Assembly (NCBI GenBank): GCA_023665575.1
Contig: JAMPDQ010000014.1
Coordinates: 1-42,895 of the forward strand
DNA: 42,895 bases
Origin: Candidatus Amulumruptor caecigallinarius
Lineage (GTDB): Bacteria > Bacteroidota > Bacteroidia > Bacteroidales > Muribaculaceae
Reading direction: 5' to 3'
The position numbers and the translations under genes are program-made. The notes beneath the pieces were generated by a model. It worked only from the letters and a program-made list of their open reading frames with translations. It did no database searches and had not been told where the DNA came from. Shown here piece after piece: positions 26,166 to 34,811 of this stretch (positions are counted from its first letter, which is position 1; each line of letters opens with the position of its first letter).

Positions 26166-26201
26166 CAAAAAAGAAGTGGCAGCCTCTTGCGGGGCTGCCA
26201 C
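26166..26201 (-). terminator. intrinsic terminator of ald
   Basis: GTGGCAGCC (26176-26184) and GGCTGCCAC (26193-26201) make a perfect 9-bp stem with an 8-base loop. On the minus strand TTCTTTTTT follows. It lies 56 bases past the ald stop. Confidence 0.88.
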
Positions 26202-26257
26202 TCGGGCGGATATTCACATATCCATTATAATTAATTTATATAACGTCTTGCTGTGTA

Positions 26258-27364
26258 TTAAATATCCAGCGGGGTATAGGTGAGGTCGAATGCGTCGGCA
26301 ACAGCCTTGAAGGTGATTTTGCCGTCTACCACGTTTACACCGTCTGCCAGACCTTTGTCGCGGCGGCATGCCTCTTCCCAGCCGAGGTTTGCAAGGCGAA
26401 CTGCGTAGGGGAGAGTGGCGTTGGTAAGCGCGAGTGTGGAAGTGTAGGGCACTGCTCCCGGAATGTTGGCAACGGCATACTGCACAACACCGTCAACAAC
26501 ATAAGTAGGCTCCGAGTGAGTGGTGGGATGGGTTGTCTCAAAGCATCCGCCCTGGTCAACGGCAACGTCTACCATCACAGAGCCCGGGCGCATGAGCTTC
26601 ACCATGTCAGCTGTAACAAGATGTGGTGTCTTTGCGCCGGGAACGAGCACTGAGCCGATTACGAGGTCAGTGGTGGGAAGTTCCATCTCGATGTTATGGC
26701 GTGATGAATAGAGAGTCTTCACATTCTTGGGCATAACGTCTGCGCAGTGGCGGAGTGTGTTGAGATTCACATCAGTGATTGTGACATCAGCACCGAGACC
26801 GGCTGCCATGAGGGCCGCATTGCGGCCTACCACACCGGCGCCGAGCACCAGCACTTTGGCGGGTTTCACACCCGGCACGCCTCCCATCAGCACGCCACGG
26901 CCTCCCTGGGGTTTCTCAAGGAAGCGGGCACCCTCCTGGATTGACATGCGGCCGGCAACCTCGCTCATAGGAATGAGAAGCGGAAGACGATGGTCGCGAT
27001 CGGTTACTGTTTCGTAAGCCACACAAGTTGCACCGCTCTCGAGCATCGCGTCGAGAAGTTCGCGGTCGCTTGCGAAGTGGAAATATGTGAAAAGGAGCTG
27101 TCCCTTGCGAATGAGCTTGTATTCAGGCTTGATAGGCTCTTTCACTTTCACTATCATGTCGGCTGTGGCATATACATCCTCGATTGTGGGGAGAATGGTT
27201 GCGCCTGCCTCCTTATATTCTTCATCTGAGAAACCGCTGCCTTCGCCGGCTGTGTGCTGCACATACACGTCGTGGCCGTGTGATTTCAATTCTTTTACTC
27301 CTGCCGGGGTGGCTCCTACGCGGTTTTCGTTGTTTTTAATCTCTTTTGGAATTCCAATTTTCAT
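26258..27364 (-). CDS. ald: alanine dehydrogenase
   Basis: Ald interconverts L-alanine and pyruvate plus ammonia with NAD(H) in the cytoplasm. The 368 residues are the normal length. Visible landmarks are KEIKNNENRVG with substrate Arg, VKVKEP with the Lys, TYFHFA with the catalytic His, the NAD-binding GAGVVGRNAA (about residue 174) and VDVAVDQGG with the catalytic Asp. It stands alone with its own terminator; the promoter was not found in the repeat-rich upstream spacer. With sdaA nearby, two pyruvate/ammonia enzymes of amino-acid use lie within 5 kb, though on opposite strands. Identification is secure. Confidence 0.96.
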   Translation of the reverse strand: MKIGIPKEIKNNENRVGATPAGVKELKSHGHDVYVQHTAGEGSGFSDEEYKEAGATILPTIEDVYATADMIVKVKEPIKPEYKLIRKGQLLFTYFHFASDRELLDAMLESGATCVAYETVTDRDHRLPLLIPMSEVAGRMSIQEGARFLEKPQGGRGVLMGGVPGVKPAKVLVLGAGVVGRNAALMAAGLGADVTITDVNLNTLRHCADVMPKNVKTLYSSRHNIEMELPTTDLVIGSVLVPGAKTPHLVTADMVKLMRPGSVMVDVAVDQGGCFETTHPTTHSEPTYVVDGVVQYAVANIPGAVPYTSTLALTNATLPYAVRLANLGWEEACRRDKGLADGVNVVDGKITFKAVADAFDLTYTPLDI

Positions 27365-27380
27365 GATTTGTTCTTTATTT

Positions 27381-27461
27381 AAGGTTTTTGAAGTTTTTTG
27401 AAGTTTTTAAGATTCTTAAGGTCTTCAAGGTCTTTAAGGTTTTCAAAGCCCTTTAAGCCTT
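27381..27461. repeat. degenerate 9-base AAGGTYTTY tandem repeat
   Basis: About nine units of 9 bases (AAGGTTTTT, AAGGTCTTC, AAGGTCTTT and variants) start 16 bases upstream of the ald ATG and so fill its leader. The unit length differs from the 7- and 8-base repeats elsewhere. Confidence 0.8.
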
Positions 27462-27737
27462 TATGGAAGGCGAAGATTTGAGAATCTGCGGGCCTCCTTG
27501 CGCTATTGCCGTTTTTTGATTCATTTTGAGTCCTTGTCGCTTTATCGCGTTCACCGGGCTTTTTGGGTTTTCGGGCTTTGGGCGTCTTTGACCCCGCTTG
27601 CTTTTACGGCGCTAAATTTATATTAAATTTTGCTTATTTTGCGCACAATTTTTTATGTTTTAAAACATTGTTTTCGCTCCCTTTCATGGTTTCTTTCTTC
27701 GCATCCCGGGTTTTGTCTGCGATTGACTCTTGAAAAA
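27462..27737. other. gene-free spacer between ald and valS
   Basis: About 275 bases hold no supported gene; only short open frames of under 25 codons occur. The right part is AT-rich with TTTTGC-type boxes (27629-27641) that miss the TAnnTTTG spacing by one base. Confidence 0.5.
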
Positions 27738-27768
27738 CTTGAACTTAGCGATTTTTTTTGTAATTTTG
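27738..27768 (+). promoter_or_regulatory. promoter for valS
   Basis: CTTG (27738-27741), 19 bases, then TAATTTTG (27761-27768) followed by T fits the Bacteroidetes consensus. A run of T precedes the -7 box, as at the glmS promoter. Transcription would start near 27775 and so rules out the frame extension from 27630. Confidence 0.7.
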
Positions 27769-27800
27769 TCTCCGTATTACAAATGTTTGCATATAACAAT

Positions 27801-30428
27801 ATGATGAATGAATTAGCCACAAAATATAATCCTTCTGATGTGGAGGGAAAATGGTATGAGTATTGGATGGAGCATGGCTTGTTCCACAGTGTGCCGGATG
27901 AGCGCGAACCTTACACAGTTGTGATTCCGCCGCCTAATGTCACAGGCGTGCTTCACATGGGACACATGCTCAACAACACTATTCAGGATATCCTCGTGCG
28001 TCGAGCAAGAATGCTGGGTAAAAACGCCTGCTGGGTGCCCGGCACTGACCATGCTGCCATCTCCACGGAGGCGAAGGTTGTGGCTAAGCTCGCCAAAGAG
28101 GGTATCGACAAATATTCCCTGACTCGCGAGGAATTCCTTACACATGCCTGGGACTGGACCAACAAGTACGGAGGTATTATCCTGCAGCAACTCCGCAAAC
28201 TCGGCGCTTCGTGCGACTGGGAACGCACTGCCTTCACCATGGATGAAACACGCTCGAAAAGTGTTGTCAAAGTGTTTTGCGACCTCTATGAGAAGGGACT
28301 GATATATCGCGGCGTAAGAATGGTGAACTGGGATCCGCAAGCCCTCACGGCCCTCTCGGATGAAGAGGTTATATATAAGGAGGAGCAAAGTCATCTTTAC
28401 CATTTGAAATATTATGTGGATGGAGAAGATGAATATATAGTAGTGGCGACAACCCGCCCGGAAACAATTCTCGGTGATACAGCCGTATGCGTCAATCCCA
28501 ATGACGAGCGCTATTCCCGGCTTAAAGGGAAACGTGTGATTGTGCCGCTTGTGGGACGCTCCGTGCCGGTAATCATGGATGAATATGTGGAAATGGACTT
28601 CGGAACAGGTTGCCTTAAAGTGACCCCCGCTCACGATGTCAACGACTATATGCTCGGCGACAAATACAATCTTCAGAGCATCGACATTTTCAATGACAAC
28701 GGCACAATTTCCGAGGCCGGTGGCATGTATGTCGGCATGGACCGCTTTGATGTGCGCAGGCAAATCATGGACGACCTTGCAAAGGCCGGTATGGTTGAGA
28801 TGGTGGAGGATTATGTGAATAAGGTGGGACATTCCGAGCGCACCGACGCTGTGGTGGAGCCGAAGCTCTCTATGCAATGGTTTGTAAAAACAGGTTCGCT
28901 GGCCGTTCCCGCACTAGAAGCTGTGGAAAGCGATGACATTAAGTTTGTGCCCGCTAAATTCAAAAACACCTACCGTCACTGGATGACCGGAATAAAAGAC
29001 TGGTGCATCTCGCGCCAACTTTGGTGGGGACACCGCATCCCGGCCTATTTCCTTCCGGACGGCGGATATGTGGTGGCTGAAACTCCGGAACAGGCACTCG
29101 TCAAGGCCATTGAAAAAACCGGCAATGCAGCTCTCACGCTCAGCGACCTGAAGCAAGATCCCGACTGCCTTGACACATGGTTCTCTTCTTGGCTCTGGCC
29201 AATATCCCTCTTCAACGGCATACTCGATCCCGACAACGAGGAATTTAAATATTATTATCCCGCATCCGACCTTGTGACTGCCCCCGACATTATCTTCTTC
29301 TGGGTGGCCCGCATGATTATGGCCGGATATGAGTTTGCCGGCAAAAAGCCTTTCAGCAATGTGTATTTCACCGGTATAGTGCGCGACAAATTGGGCCGCA
29401 AAATGTCGAAATCGCTCGGCAACTCTCCCGACCCGCTCGATTTGATCAATAAATATGGCGCCGATGGTGTGCGAATGGGCATCATGCTTGCCGCTCCCGC
29501 CGGGCATGATATCATGTATGATGACTCCCTCTGCGAACAGGGACGCAATTTCTGCAATAAAATATGGAATTCATTCCGCCTTATAAAAGGGTGGGAGATC
29601 GCAGATGCAGCGCAGCCTCAAAGCGCGGCTCTGGCTGTGAAATGGTTTGATGCGCGACTCAATGCCACTGTGGCTGAAATGCACGACCTGATGTCGAAAT
29701 TCAGAATCTCAGAGGCGCTTATGGCCGTTTACCGACTCTTCTGGGATGAGTTCTCATCATGGTATCTTGAAGTTGTGAAGCCGGCTTATGGCCGACCTGT
29801 TGACAAGGAAACTTATGACGCGACGCTGCATTTCTTCGACATGCTGCTCCGCCTGCTTCATCCTTTCATGCCATTCATCACCGAAGAGCTCTGGCAGCAC
29901 CTTTGCGAGCGCAAGGATGGCGAGAGCATCATGACCGCCCGTCTCCCCGAAGCCGGCGTTGTGAATGAGGAAATTATCGCGGAATTCGAGCATCTCAAGG
30001 AAGTTGTGGCCGGCATACGCACTGTCAGAAAGCAGAAACAGATTCCGCAGCGTGACGAGCTGACGCTTAATGTGCAGTCAGCTCATAATCCGATGCTTGA
30101 TTCTGTGGTGAAGAAAATGGGAAATATTTCCGACATAGTGACTGTGGAAACGAAAAACCCCTCGGCTGCGGCATTTATTGTGGGCAAGACAGAATATTCA
30201 ATCCCTCTCGAAGGAAAGGTGAATGCAGAGGAGGAAATCGCCAAACTTAACAAAGATCTTGAATATTACACCAAATTTCTTGCCGGTGTGGAGAAGAAGC
30301 TGTCCAACGAGCGTTTTGTGGCCAATGCCCCGGAGGCGGTGGTGGCGATTGAGCGCAAAAAGAAAAGCGATGCCGAAGCCAAACTGGCCACAATCCGCGC
30401 ATCCCTGAAATCTTTCGGAAAGGAATGA
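27801..30428 (+). CDS. valS: valyl-tRNA synthetase
   Basis: ValS charges tRNA-Val and edits mischarged threonine. The 875-residue class I enzyme shows [15 protein letters not shown] (HIGH motif, near residue 43), the editing domain with [13 protein letters not shown], the KMSKS loop [13 protein letters not shown], an anticodon-binding helical domain with [13 protein letters not shown], and the ValS-type C-terminal coiled coil ending in KAKLATIR-like helices ([15 protein letters not shown]). Start choice: the promoter excludes codons before about 27775; ATGs at 27783, 27801 and 27804 remain, and 27801 or 27804 matches the usual MxELxxKYNP opening. It converges on the DUF4954 gene with a shared terminator. 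Confidence 0.96.
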   Translation: MMNELATKYNPSDVEGKWYEYWMEHGLFHSVPDEREPYTVVIPPPNVTGVLHMGHMLNNTIQDILVRRARMLGKNACWVPGTDHAAISTEAKVVAKLAKEGIDKYSLTREEFLTHAWDWTNKYGGIILQQLRKLGASCDWERTAFTMDETRSKSVVKVFCDLYEKGLIYRGVRMVNWDPQALTALSDEEVIYKEEQSHLYHLKYYVDGEDEYIVVATTRPETILGDTAVCVNPNDERYSRLKGKRVIVPLVGRSVPVIMDEYVEMDFGTGCLKVTPAHDVNDYMLGDKYNLQSIDIFNDNGTISEAGGMYVGMDRFDVRRQIMDDLAKAGMVEMVEDYVNKVGHSERTDAVVEPKLSMQWFVKTGSLAVPALEAVESDDIKFVPAKFKNTYRHWMTGIKDWCISRQLWWGHRIPAYFLPDGGYVVAETPEQALVKAIEKTGNAALTLSDLKQDPDCLDTWFSSWLWPISLFNGILDPDNEEFKYYYPASDLVTAPDIIFFWVARMIMAGYEFAGKKPFSNVYFTGIVRDKLGRKMSKSLGNSPDPLDLINKYGADGVRMGIMLAAPAGHDIMYDDSLCEQGRNFCNKIWNSFRLIKGWEIADAAQPQSAALAVKWFDARLNATVAEMHDLMSKFRISEALMAVYRLFWDEFSSWYLEVVKPAYGRPVDKETYDATLHFFDMLLRLLHPFMPFITEELWQHLCERKDGESIMTARLPEAGVVNEEIIAEFEHLKEVVAGIRTVRKQKQIPQRDELTLNVQSAHNPMLDSVVKKMGNISDIVTVETKNPSAAAFIVGKTEYSIPLEGKVNAEEEIAKLNKDLEYYTKFLAGVEKKLSNERFVANAPEAVVAIERKKKSDAEAKLATIRASLKSFGKE

Positions 30429-30473
30429 AATCAGCTCCTCATGCCTCTCATGAACCTCGTGCTCCTCATGTTC

Positions 30474-30509
30474 AAAAAAACTTTCGGCCCGAAAGCCGAA
30501 AGTTTTTTT
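30474..30509. terminator. bidirectional terminator between valS and the DUF4954 gene
   Basis: Seven A, CTTTCGG, an 8-base loop, CCGAAAG and seven T make a 14-bp stem usable on both strands. The DUF4954 stop codon (30508-30510) overlaps its right edge, so the two convergent genes share it. Confidence 0.9.
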
Positions 30510-32328
30510 ATAAATTCAGCAAATCATTTTCAGCCCTGAGGTCGTCAAGATATCTTGTGCGATCTTCATCCACCATGCGATCAAATTCAGCCGCTTTGTA
30601 GCTGATCTCCTCCTTGGAGCGCTTCCATTCCGCACCGAAGCGGCTGTTTATCCATTCCCACTCAAGGACTCCATATTCTTCAAAAGCTTTGGTGAAACTC
30701 TCCTCAAGGGCTTCTATTGAATTGGCCTGCAGAGATTTCTCAAGATTGCTGCGTGTCATGGGAAGCCCACAAATGTCAACCCATTTCTCCGCCGCCGGAG
30801 CATCTGCCGCCGGCAAAATAAAATCCCTTCCTTCTAATTTGGTGTCGAGATATTTGAAAATTGCGAGTTCATAGAGGTGTCGGGCACGCTCAAGAGCCGC
30901 ACGGGTGAATTTCATCCCCTTGTAGCGCAGATATCTGTCATCATCGGCCGGGCGCTGCAGAAGTTTTTCAATCACAGAAGATGCGGAGAGCATTTTGTCA
31001 ACTGTCAGAGGGTTGAGCACATCAAACACAATTCGGTCGCGAAGCGGCAACTTCCGCTTGAGACGCCGGTCGCGTGCGGGCCATTTCTTTTCATCGCGCA
31101 TGAGTCCGCAACTGCGGAGCATGGCTCCCGGCACAACAACCGTTGAGCCCCGGTCGTCGCCGAAAAGATAGGAGAATGGAAATTGCGAAGAGTCGGGATG
31201 TGTTTTGTGCTGGCCCATCAGTAGTGAGAATGCCCCGATTTTCGCGCCAAGCATCAGATAAGAGTCAGACGATGTTTTCACACCGCGTTCAAGAATTCCC
31301 CAATGCACCGGCCCGAGCTTGTAGAGATGATTACTCTGGTTGGTGCCGCTGCCCGCATTCATAAAGGATGTGAGACACCCTATCAAAAGCGATGACTTGT
31401 GCATGCTCACCGTGTATGGCCCGGCAAAATGGGCGCATGATTCTCCATTCTCAAGCGAGCAGTTGGCAAAGAAGAGGGAATCATGGGCAGAAAACCCCTT
31501 CTCGATGATGCTTCCCTGGCCGATGTAGCAATTGCGGATTGTGGCTCCCGAATCAAGCACACCATCTTCCAGAATGAAATTTTCCGCATTCACTCCCACA
31601 CCGATGCGTGCAAGCGCCCGAGAGGGGGCGGCATTGTTTATTATCATGCCGTTGCGCAGATTCACTGCGCCGCTTATCATCACTTCCGTCCCGGTGGCAA
31701 CATTTACAATGTTGCCGCAATTTTCAATCACCGTGAAATCGCCTATGACATGTTCGGGAATGTAGTGTTCGAGACTTCTGTCGAGTATGTCGGAAAATTT
31801 ATTGAGCATCCAGCGACGTTCGCGAGCCATGAGCATGGCCGTTTGTGCTGAAAGTCCCGGATAAATCCTCACAGCCCGCGACCCCGTTTCATCGAGCACT
31901 TCCACCTCCGTGTTGACACCGCACATTGATTCCGGCTCAAACTCCACGCGGGCCGTGTTCTCTATGCGTACATGGCTGCCGATGCGGCAGCCGCGCAACT
32001 CCACCCCGATGTTGCGGATGCGGCAATTGTCACGGATTGTGCAATCTGCTATCAGAGCGTTTTCTATCAGGTTGCCCGATTGCTGTGAGAGCGCACCTAT
32101 TGATACCGCGCCGCAAAACCGCACATTGTTTATGGCTTCAAGCTCGGTGTCATCGGTGATTCTCACCAGATTCCAGTCGTCGGCATGGCATCCCCGTGTT
32201 TTAAGTTGCTCAATCTCCCACCATTGCAACGGGCGGTGACTCCGGCCGGCGGCATTGATTCCGGCAGCAATGTCAGCCGAAGTGCTATCCGAAGTGCTAT
32301 CCGGAGTGCTATTCTGTGGTGTCTTCAT
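30508..32328 (-). CDS. DUF4954 family protein with left-handed beta-helix
   Basis: The 606-residue protein opens with a Ser/Thr/Asp-rich tail from a 12-base DNA repeat, then LQWWEIEQLKTRGCHADDWNLVRI and NVRFCGAVSIGAL, typical of DUF4954. The middle (about 100-400) has hexapeptide-like turns such as LIADCTIRDNCRIRNIG and DSGATIRNCYIGQGSIIEKG, a left-handed beta-helix as in sugar-nucleotide acyl- or nucleotidyltransferases. The C-terminal 200 residues are helical. No catalytic residue can be named and the family has no settled function. The ATG at 32328 overlaps the hflX end by 20 bases, implying translational coupling; the longer frame to 32412 would overlap hflX further and has no family-like residues. 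Confidence 0.85.
   Translation of the reverse strand: MKTPQNSTPDSTSDSTSADIAAGINAAGRSHRPLQWWEIEQLKTRGCHADDWNLVRITDDTELEAINNVRFCGAVSIGALSQQSGNLIENALIADCTIRDNCRIRNIGVELRGCRIGSHVRIENTARVEFEPESMCGVNTEVEVLDETGSRAVRIYPGLSAQTAMLMARERRWMLNKFSDILDRSLEHYIPEHVIGDFTVIENCGNIVNVATGTEVMISGAVNLRNGMIINNAAPSRALARIGVGVNAENFILEDGVLDSGATIRNCYIGQGSIIEKGFSAHDSLFFANCSLENGESCAHFAGPYTVSMHKSSLLIGCLTSFMNAGSGTNQSNHLYKLGPVHWGILERGVKTSSDSYLMLGAKIGAFSLLMGQHKTHPDSSQFPFSYLFGDDRGSTVVVPGAMLRSCGLMRDEKKWPARDRRLKRKLPLRDRIVFDVLNPLTVDKMLSASSVIEKLLQRPADDDRYLRYKGMKFTRAALERARHLYELAIFKYLDTKLEGRDFILPAADAPAAEKWVDICGLPMTRSNLEKSLQANSIEALEESFTKAFEEYGVLEWEWINSRFGAEWKRSKEEISYKAAEFDRMVDEDRTRYLDDLRAENDLLNL
32277..32312. repeat. three tandem 12-base units at the hflX/DUF4954 overlap
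   Basis: CCGAAGTGCTAT occurs twice exactly and once with one change. It encodes the ST-S-D repeats at the N-terminus of the DUF4954 protein and includes the hflX stop codon in its last unit. Length change here would alter only the N-terminal tail. Confidence 0.9.
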
Positions 32329-33532
32329 ATTTCTGATAGAGGAAATCGTTATAAGGGAATCTTTTTGTGTGCACTTCAAGCGCCTTCTGATACAGCAATT
32401 TCTTGAGCTCATCGATATTGATTCTCTCTTTTGCCGAAATGAAGACGCAGTTATTGTTCATCTTCGCCATCCATGTGCTGCGGAATTCATCGAGAGAGAT
32501 GTTCCGGCGTGTGGCCGGCGTGAGGTCGTCGGGGTCGCGCGGCGTATAGGCAAAGGCATCTATTTTGTTGAACACCATTATCATCGGCTTGTCAGAAGCG
32601 TTGCACACATCGGCAAGCGTCTTATTGACAACCTCAATTTGCTCCTCAAAATTGGGATGACTCACATCAACCACATGCACCAGCACGTCAGCCTCGCGCA
32701 CCTCATCAAGCGTTGATTTGAATGAGTCGACAAGATGCGACGGCAATTTGCGGATAAATCCCACAGTGTCGGTGAGCAGGAACGGAAGATTCTCTATCAC
32801 CACCTTGCGCACTGTGGTGTCAAGCGTGGCGAAGAGTTTGTTTTCGGCAAACACTTCACTCTTGCTCAGCAGGTTCATCAGCGTGGATTTTCCGACATTC
32901 GTGTAGCCTACAAGTGCCACGCGTGTGAGCTTGCCGCGATTTTTGCGCTGCACCACCTTCTGCTTGTCGATATCTACAAGCTCTGTTTTCAGGCGAGAAA
33001 TTTTGTCGAGGATGATGCGGCGGTCGGTTTCTATCTGTGTTTCGCCCGGGCCGCGCATGCCGATACCGCCGCGCTGACGCTCCAGGTGGGTCCACATGCG
33101 GGTGAGCCGAGGCAGAAGATATTGATACTGGGCCAGCTCCACTTGTGTGCGGGCGGTAGCAGTCTGTGCGCGACGCGCAAAAATGTCGAGAATGAGGCTT
33201 GTGCGGTCAAGAATCTTCACCTTCAGCTCTTTCTCGATGTTTGCCACCTGCTTCGATGACAACTCGTCATCAAAAATCACGAGGCCTATTTCGTTCTCTT
33301 CCACATAGGTGCGAATCTCATCCAGCTTACCCGACCCCACGTATGTGCGGGGATTCGGATAGTCAAGCTTCTGAACAAAACGGGCCACCGGCTCCGCGCC
33401 GGCTGTCTCAGCCAGAAAGCTCAGCTCATCAAGATATTCCTCGGTTTTCGATTCGCTTTGCACGCGTGTGGAAAGTCCCACGAGAACTGTCTTCTCGTTT
33501 TCCTCCTTGTTTATAATGTTGTCTTCAATCAT
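32309..33532 (-). CDS. hflX: ribosome-associated GTPase HflX
   Basis: HflX binds the large ribosomal subunit and splits stalled ribosomes. The 407 residues show the N-terminal HflX domain (YVGSGKLDEIRTYVEE, VIFDDELSSKQ), a coiled linker with RGGIGMRGPGETQIETDRR, and the G domain with P-loop GYTNVGKSTLMN, DTVGFIRKLP (G3) and NKID (G4). The C-terminus continues about 80 residues beyond the G domain. The ATG at 33532 is chosen over the TTG at 33568, which lies in a TATTTTTTG promoter-like stretch. It is first in a two-gene unit with the DUF4954 gene, overlapping by 20 bases. Identification is secure. Confidence 0.95.
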   Translation of the reverse strand: MIEDNIINKEENEKTVLVGLSTRVQSESKTEEYLDELSFLAETAGAEPVARFVQKLDYPNPRTYVGSGKLDEIRTYVEENEIGLVIFDDELSSKQVANIEKELKVKILDRTSLILDIFARRAQTATARTQVELAQYQYLLPRLTRMWTHLERQRGGIGMRGPGETQIETDRRIILDKISRLKTELVDIDKQKVVQRKNRGKLTRVALVGYTNVGKSTLMNLLSKSEVFAENKLFATLDTTVRKVVIENLPFLLTDTVGFIRKLPSHLVDSFKSTLDEVREADVLVHVVDVSHPNFEEQIEVVNKTLADVCNASDKPMIMVFNKIDAFAYTPRDPDDLTPATRRNISLDEFRSTWMAKMNNNCVFISAKERINIDELKKLLYQKALEVHTKRFPYNDFLYQKYEDTTE

Positions 33533-33649
33533 AATGGAACCGCCAAAAAATAGAAATGGGAACAACAAGCTCCCATCTCCTATAACAATATAACAAAAAA
33601 ATATGCAATAATGTTAAATCATGCCGTCAACTCCTCAACTCGCCAACTC

Positions 33650-34255
33650 TTATTTCTTGACCTTGTTATATCTCGCATTGAGGCCTTCGATAACTTCATC
33701 GGTGATGTCAAGCTCCGGATTGATATAGAGGGTTGCGGCCTTGAAGAGAATGGCGTCGTAGCCGCGGGTCTTGTTGTATTGCTCGATAAATGCATTGATG
33801 GAGTCGTTGATGGTCTTCTGGGCGTTCATCGCTGCCTGCTGTATGTTCGACTGCAGTCCGGCCATGCTGCGCTGAGCCTGATTCTCCATGTTGGCATATG
33901 TCTGTTGGTCCTGTTTGTAAGACGCCTCGCTCAGATAGCCATTGTTTTGCATTTTGTTCTGAACATTCGCCGCAAAATTCTGCAGCTTGTTCTGATGCTG
34001 TTTCATCTGGCTCTCTGCGTTTGTCTGAAGGCGGAGCATTTCTTCATTATAGTCTTTTGCAAGATTATATTTGCTCAATATTGTGTCAAGGTCAACATAA
34101 CGGTAATTGGGCAAATTCGCGGAGGCTGTTTTTTCTGTTTTTCCTTTTGCCGGGGTCTTGGCTTTTTCCCCGTCGCTTGAAGAACATGAGATTGCTCCTA
34201 CACCTGTGGCGGCAATCATAAAGGCGGCTGCGAATACGCTGAAATTTTTCTTCAT
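33650..34255 (-). CDS. OmpH/Skp-like periplasmic chaperone, probable lipoprotein
   Basis: The 201-residue protein starts MKKNFSVFAAAFMIAATGVG followed by AISCSSS, a hydrophobic segment ending in a lipobox-like Cys. After a Lys/Thr-rich linker, residues of about 60-180 are a long coiled region (MLRLQTNAESQMKQHQNKLQ, QAQRSMAGLQSNIQQ) flanked by YRYVDLDTILSKYNL and YDAILFKAATLYINPELDITDE, the pattern of the OmpH/Skp family. Skp holds unfolded outer-membrane proteins in the periplasm. A lipoprotein form is unusual for Skp, so surface or inner-membrane anchoring is possible. The ATG at 34255 is preferred to the long frame to 34390, which crosses the promoter. It stands alone, downstream of its own -7 box. 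Confidence 0.85.
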   Translation of the reverse strand: MKKNFSVFAAAFMIAATGVGAISCSSSDGEKAKTPAKGKTEKTASANLPNYRYVDLDTILSKYNLAKDYNEEMLRLQTNAESQMKQHQNKLQNFAANVQNKMQNNGYLSEASYKQDQQTYANMENQAQRSMAGLQSNIQQAAMNAQKTINDSINAFIEQYNKTRGYDAILFKAATLYINPELDITDEVIEGLNARYNKVKK

Positions 34256-34358
34256 TTTATATGTCAGTTGTTTATTGCGTTTTTTGTGATGTGTTTCGCG
34301 GAGTGTGTCTGCAGGCATGGCCGTTGCGACTCCGCTTGCCTCCCAAACTAAAGGAAAG

Positions 34359-34366
34359 CAAAAGTA
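34359..34366 (-). promoter_or_regulatory. -7 box for the OmpH-like gene
   Basis: TACTTTTG followed by C on the minus strand fits TAnnTTTG. TTGT 20 bases upstream is a weak -33. The leader would be about 95 bases long. Confidence 0.55.
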
Positions 34367-34537
34367 ATGATATTCCCAGAAATATAACAATCAATATTGT
34401 TATTTTCACTTTTTTTAAGAGTCAGTCAATTACATTATATTCTCCCTCTGCCCGAATAAGACTCGGCAACGGGGAAGGCTTGTCTGCAAATTTAACTAAA
34501 TTTTTAAAAAATATAAATGTGTTTGGGAATATTTTGT

Positions 34538-34545
34538 TATCTTTG
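34538..34545 (+). promoter_or_regulatory. -7 box upstream of the PepD operon
   Basis: TATCTTTG fits TAnnTTTG. No -33 element at proper spacing is clear. Transcription near 34551 would cover the small ORF at 34572 and the inverted-repeat leader before reaching pepD1, a leader of about 260 bases. Confidence 0.5.
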
Positions 34546-34571
34546 GAGAAAATCGCATATCCGAAAACGCC

Positions 34572-34670
34572 ATGACCACTCCGGGACAACCCGCCTTTAC
34601 AGCATCGAATCCCCCCCGCGGCGTGGAGGTTAATGCTGCTTATGCCAATAACTTGAAGTCAGTTTCATAA
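34572..34670 (+). CDS. possible 32-residue leader or small protein
   Basis: ATG at 34572 begins 32 codons (MTTPGQPAFTASNPPRGVEV and 12 more) about 20 bases past the predicted transcription start. Its last codons and stop lie in the left arm of the inverted-repeat element at 34656. I recognise no family. It may be a leader peptide, a small protein, or the 5' remnant of a gene cut by the element. Codon pattern is plausible but short. Confidence 0.3.
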   Translation: MTTPGQPAFTASNPPRGVEVNAAYANNLKSVS

Positions 34671-34782
34671 AAAATTAGCATTAGAAGTAGCATGCATGAG
34701 CTTAATTCGGTTTTGCAGAATCAAGTGCATGGCGGGCTATGTGGTTGATTCAAAGAGTCAAAATTTTATGAAACAGACTCTT
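34656..34782. repeat. inverted-repeat element 1, before pepD1
   Basis: The left arm at 34656-34676 contains GTCAGTTTCATAAAA. The right arm at 34762-34782 is AATTTTATGAAACAGACTC followed by TT. They are complementary over about 14 of 15 core bases and 85 bases apart. The interior has GCATGCATGAGCTT and AAGTGCATG, which pair imperfectly. The right arm ends 29 bases before the pepD1 ATG. Confidence 0.75.
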
Positions 34783-34811
34783 AAATTTACCAAAAATATA
34801 TTCAATTCATT

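Noticed and set aside
25795-26217. 140-codon minus-strand ORF upstream of trpS
   Set aside because: It crosses the ald terminator and runs out of frame into trpS; it has no conserved features.
33541-33580. Inverted repeat ATGGGA...TCCCAT upstream of hflX
   Set aside because: Only 6 bases per arm in an AT-rich leader; easily expected by chance and not repeated elsewhere.
34656-34782. Complete insertion sequence
   Set aside because: The arms enclose only about 85 bases without a transposase, so at most a non-autonomous element or leader.
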